Shown here piece after piece: positions 4,028-5,769 of a stretch of DNA of 5,769 nt. The stretch spans positions 1-5,769 of the forward strand of contig JAFPYQ010000016.1 of NCBI GenBank assembly GCA_017394475.1, read 5' to 3'. The notes beneath the pieces are model-generated. The model ran no database searches. It was given only the letters and a program-made list of their open reading frames with translations, and was not told where the DNA came from. The first letter of the stretch is position 1. Every line of letters begins with the position of its first letter. The position numbers and the translations under genes are program-made. The DNA comes from Oscillospiraceae bacterium (GTDB lineage: Bacteria; Bacillota; Clostridia; Oscillospirales; Ruminococcaceae).

Positions 4028-5644
4028 TCATTCCTCATTCGCCAGAAACAGCACTGAGAATACGTTCTTTTTCTGAATATCCGTCAGGGGCATGAGCTGT
4101 CCGTTTTCAAGCAGCTTTTCGATGACACGCGGGAGCATGATCATAGCACCCAGAATATTCGTATAGAACTCTCTGACAAGGCCGTGCATGTGGCGAGGAT
4201 GCTTTTTCAGGTTGAAATCAATGAACTGCTTGTCCACATTTCTGCAAAGCATCTTTATCTCATCGGGAACGGTCATCTTATCATCGGGATAGGAATACAG
4301 GGCGCTGTTCAGCTTATCACAAGGCACTTTCACGATGACCGGCTGTACCCTGTCTTCATAGACATACCCCTTATCAACAAGGCGCTTATATTCTTCGGGC
4401 GCAAGGCTGTCCTTGCCGCGCTTTATGAACTTAGTAAGCCAGTCCCAGTCGGTATCAAGATTATCGCGCCAGCGTCCTTCCCTGTCCGCATAGCAGCAAT
4501 CCACGGAAAGTGCTGCATTGTCGGAAAGCGGATCTCCGTTTATGCAGTCTCTTGTCATATCGCCGCAGCTCCAGTATTTGTCGGGGGCGGGTCTGCGGCT
4601 GTCATCGGCAACGCCTGCATAGGCAACGAAGCAGCCTCCGTCGGGACGTTCCACTGCATACCTGTTCACATCCGAACTGCTTATCCTGAGTTTCCTTATT
4701 GCCAGCATCACAAGGGTGTACTTAATGAAATTGATATCATCACCGTCACAGCTCATACCCCAATGATCCTCCGACTTTTCAAGGTCGGAAAATATCTTTG
4801 GTATGTATTTCTCTGCTATCGCCGCAGCAGCCTCATCAAGTATCCTGTCGCGTTCTTCGTCACCATCGGTATCGCGAAGATCACTTATCAGCATATTTGT
4901 ACGGTACTTAGGATCTCTGGAATTATCCAGCTTATCAATAAAGCCGAAATCTGCCAGAGCCTGAAGCTGGTCAGCCACATACACCGACGGGACACCTATC
5001 TCGCGGGATATCTCCACAAGGGTGCGGGGCTCATGATAGCACGCCCATGCAATGTTCATCCTTATAGATGAATCAAAAATATCCGAAGTGTCGCCCTTGC
5101 TGCCTGTGTATCCGCTGTGTCCCACTTCCGCAAAATAAATGGGATTTATCTGAAGATCCTTTTCAATGTTCATATCTATACCCTCTCTTAATTTCTCTCT
5201 TGCATCAGACAAATGCCATTTTACCGTACCTGCGGATATTTCAAGCCTCTTTGCGATTTCGTTCACAGATATCTTATCATAGTAGAACATATATATGATA
5301 ACTCTCTGCCTCCGTGAAAGATAGCCTATCTCGCGGCGAAGAATCTGTTTTATCCGTTCGTCATCATCGTCAGACTGTTCGGATGCGGCTATCTCCATAG
5401 TGCTTATATCCTCAAACTGCCTGCCCGTTTCAAGATTATGGACATATTTCGCCCATACGTTCCGTGATATACGGTAGACATATCCGTCGATATTTGCAAT
5501 GTCAACAGGTTTAAGGAATGAACGGTACACCTCATAGATGATATCGGATGCAAGCTCCTGTGCCTGATCGATGTTTTTCACTTTATCAAGTGCGAACCCG
5601 AATATCTTATCGCGGTACTCAAATATTTTTAGTGTTAGTCTCAA
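4028..5644 (-). CDS. ECF-like sigma-70 family factor with long C-terminal extension
   Basis: A 538-residue cytoplasmic protein. Residues 8-70 match sigma region 2 (YRDKIFGFALDKV, then NIDGYVYRISRNVWAKYV, the -10-recognising part). Residues 71-100 are an acidic linker. Residues 105-156 are sigma region 4, with the helix-turn-helix ISVNEIAKRLEISAGTVKWH and the tail SDAREKLREG. Usual ECF factors end near here (about 160-200 residues). This one continues: residues 192-240 look like a winged helix (TLVEISREIGVPSVYVADQL, then GFIDKL), and residues 245-538 are a polar, acidic region with nine cysteines counted from residue 202 onward, no membrane segment and no family I recognise. The extension may sense a signal or restrain the sigma part; that is inference. 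The start used is TTG at 5644; no Shine-Dalgarno site precedes it, and an ATT lies just before, so the exact start is uncertain. No anti-sigma gene is visible in the window. Confidence 0.88.
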   Translation of the reverse strand: MRLTLKIFEYRDKIFGFALDKVKNIDQAQELASDIIYEVYRSFLKPVDIANIDGYVYRISRNVWAKYVHNLETGRQFEDISTMEIAASEQSDDDDERIKQILRREIGYLSRRQRVIIYMFYYDKISVNEIAKRLEISAGTVKWHLSDAREKLREGIDMNIEKDLQINPIYFAEVGHSGYTGSKGDTSDIFDSSIRMNIAWACYHEPRTLVEISREIGVPSVYVADQLQALADFGFIDKLDNSRDPKYRTNMLISDLRDTDGDEERDRILDEAAAAIAEKYIPKIFSDLEKSEDHWGMSCDGDDINFIKYTLVMLAIRKLRISSSDVNRYAVERPDGGCFVAYAGVADDSRRPAPDKYWSCGDMTRDCINGDPLSDNAALSVDCCYADREGRWRDNLDTDWDWLTKFIKRGKDSLAPEEYKRLVDKGYVYEDRVQPVIVKVPCDKLNSALYSYPDDKMTVPDEIKMLCRNVDKQFIDFNLKKHPRHMHGLVREFYTNILGAMIMLPRVIEKLLENGQLMPLTDIQKKNVFSVLFLANEE

Positions 5645-5658
5645 AATGGGTAGATAGA

Positions 5659-5687
5659 TTGACTTCGAGCGCGAAATGTGCTAAAAT
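5659..5687 (+). promoter_or_regulatory. Promoter of the divergent gene at 5725
   Basis: TTGACT (5659-5664), 17-bp spacer and TAAAAT (5682-5687), preceded by TGC as an extended -10. Transcription should start near 5694, leaving a leader of about 30 nt. The -35 box is only 15 bp from the sigma factor start on the other strand, so the two genes share control DNA. No equally good promoter is seen for the sigma gene. Confidence 0.8.
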
Positions 5688-5724
5688 ATATAAAACAGCA
5701 ATAACCCGGTCGGGAGGTCTGATC

Positions 5725-5769
5725 ATGACAACACACGAAAAAATTTGCGAAGAAAGCAAAGCGCTTAGC
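5725..5769 (+). CDS. Start of an unidentified gene, cut by the right edge
   Basis: ATG at 5725 opens a frame of 15 codons to the window end (MTTHEKICEESKALS). GGGAGG at 5712-5717 lies 7 nt upstream and the promoter at 5659-5687 fits well, so this is a real gene start. The Shine-Dalgarno bases could pair weakly with CCC at 5705-5707. Fifteen residues are too few to name a family. Its divergent placement makes it a candidate target or partner of the sigma factor, but no evidence shows this. Confidence 0.7.
   Translation, partial: MTTHEKICEESKALS

Noticed and set aside
4184..5071. A 295-residue open frame on the plus strand
   Set aside because: It lies entirely antisense to the sigma factor gene, with no ribosome binding site or family features.
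1..5769. CRISPR arrays, insertion sequences or transposase genes
   Set aside because: No regularly spaced repeats, transposase motifs or terminal inverted repeats were seen.

Overview
The window looks like chromosomal DNA of a Gram-positive Clostridia species, most likely a Ruminococcus-type member of the Oscillospiraceae. This is inferred from AGGAGG-like ribosome binding sites, vegetative promoters with extended -10 elements, moderate GC content, a lipoprotein thioredoxin and the style of the sigma factor. No single marker gene fixes the species.

Layout. (1) Positions 1-925, minus strand: a TlpA-type thioredoxin lipoprotein, cut by the left edge, with its own promoter and a hairpin in its leader. 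(2) Positions 1133-3182, plus strand: a divergent two-gene operon of an iron-dependent (YqhD/butanol dehydrogenase-type) alcohol dehydrogenase and a carboxymuconolactone decarboxylase-like/cupin fusion protein. (3) Positions 3211-3499, plus strand: a compact transcription unit with a strong-looking promoter, a highly structured RNA of about 250 nt containing a 72-nt long hairpin, a possible 36-residue His/Glu-rich ORF and a strong intrinsic terminator. (4) Positions 3539-3763: a small XRE-type DNA-binding protein directly behind that terminator, its coding region bracketed by an 11-bp direct repeat. (5) Positions 3816-3890: a tRNA-His gene with encoded CCA and an unusual C at position 33. (6) Positions 4028-5644, minus strand: an ECF-like sigma factor carrying a C-terminal extension of about 380 residues that begins with a winged-helix-like segment. 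(7) From 5725, plus strand: the first 15 codons of a divergent gene with a clear promoter.

The alcohol dehydrogenase and cupin protein are probably co-transcribed and may handle reactive aldehydes or small carbonyl compounds. The short distance from the 3211-3499 unit to the XRE gene, and the lack of a convincing promoter between them, suggest that the structured RNA is either a free small RNA or an attenuating leader for the XRE gene. The sigma factor and the gene at 5725 share an 80-bp divergent control region. All four good promoters have a 17-bp spacer and a TGn extended -10.

The points most worth following up are the structured RNA unit, the extended sigma factor and the odd tRNA-His anticodon loop.
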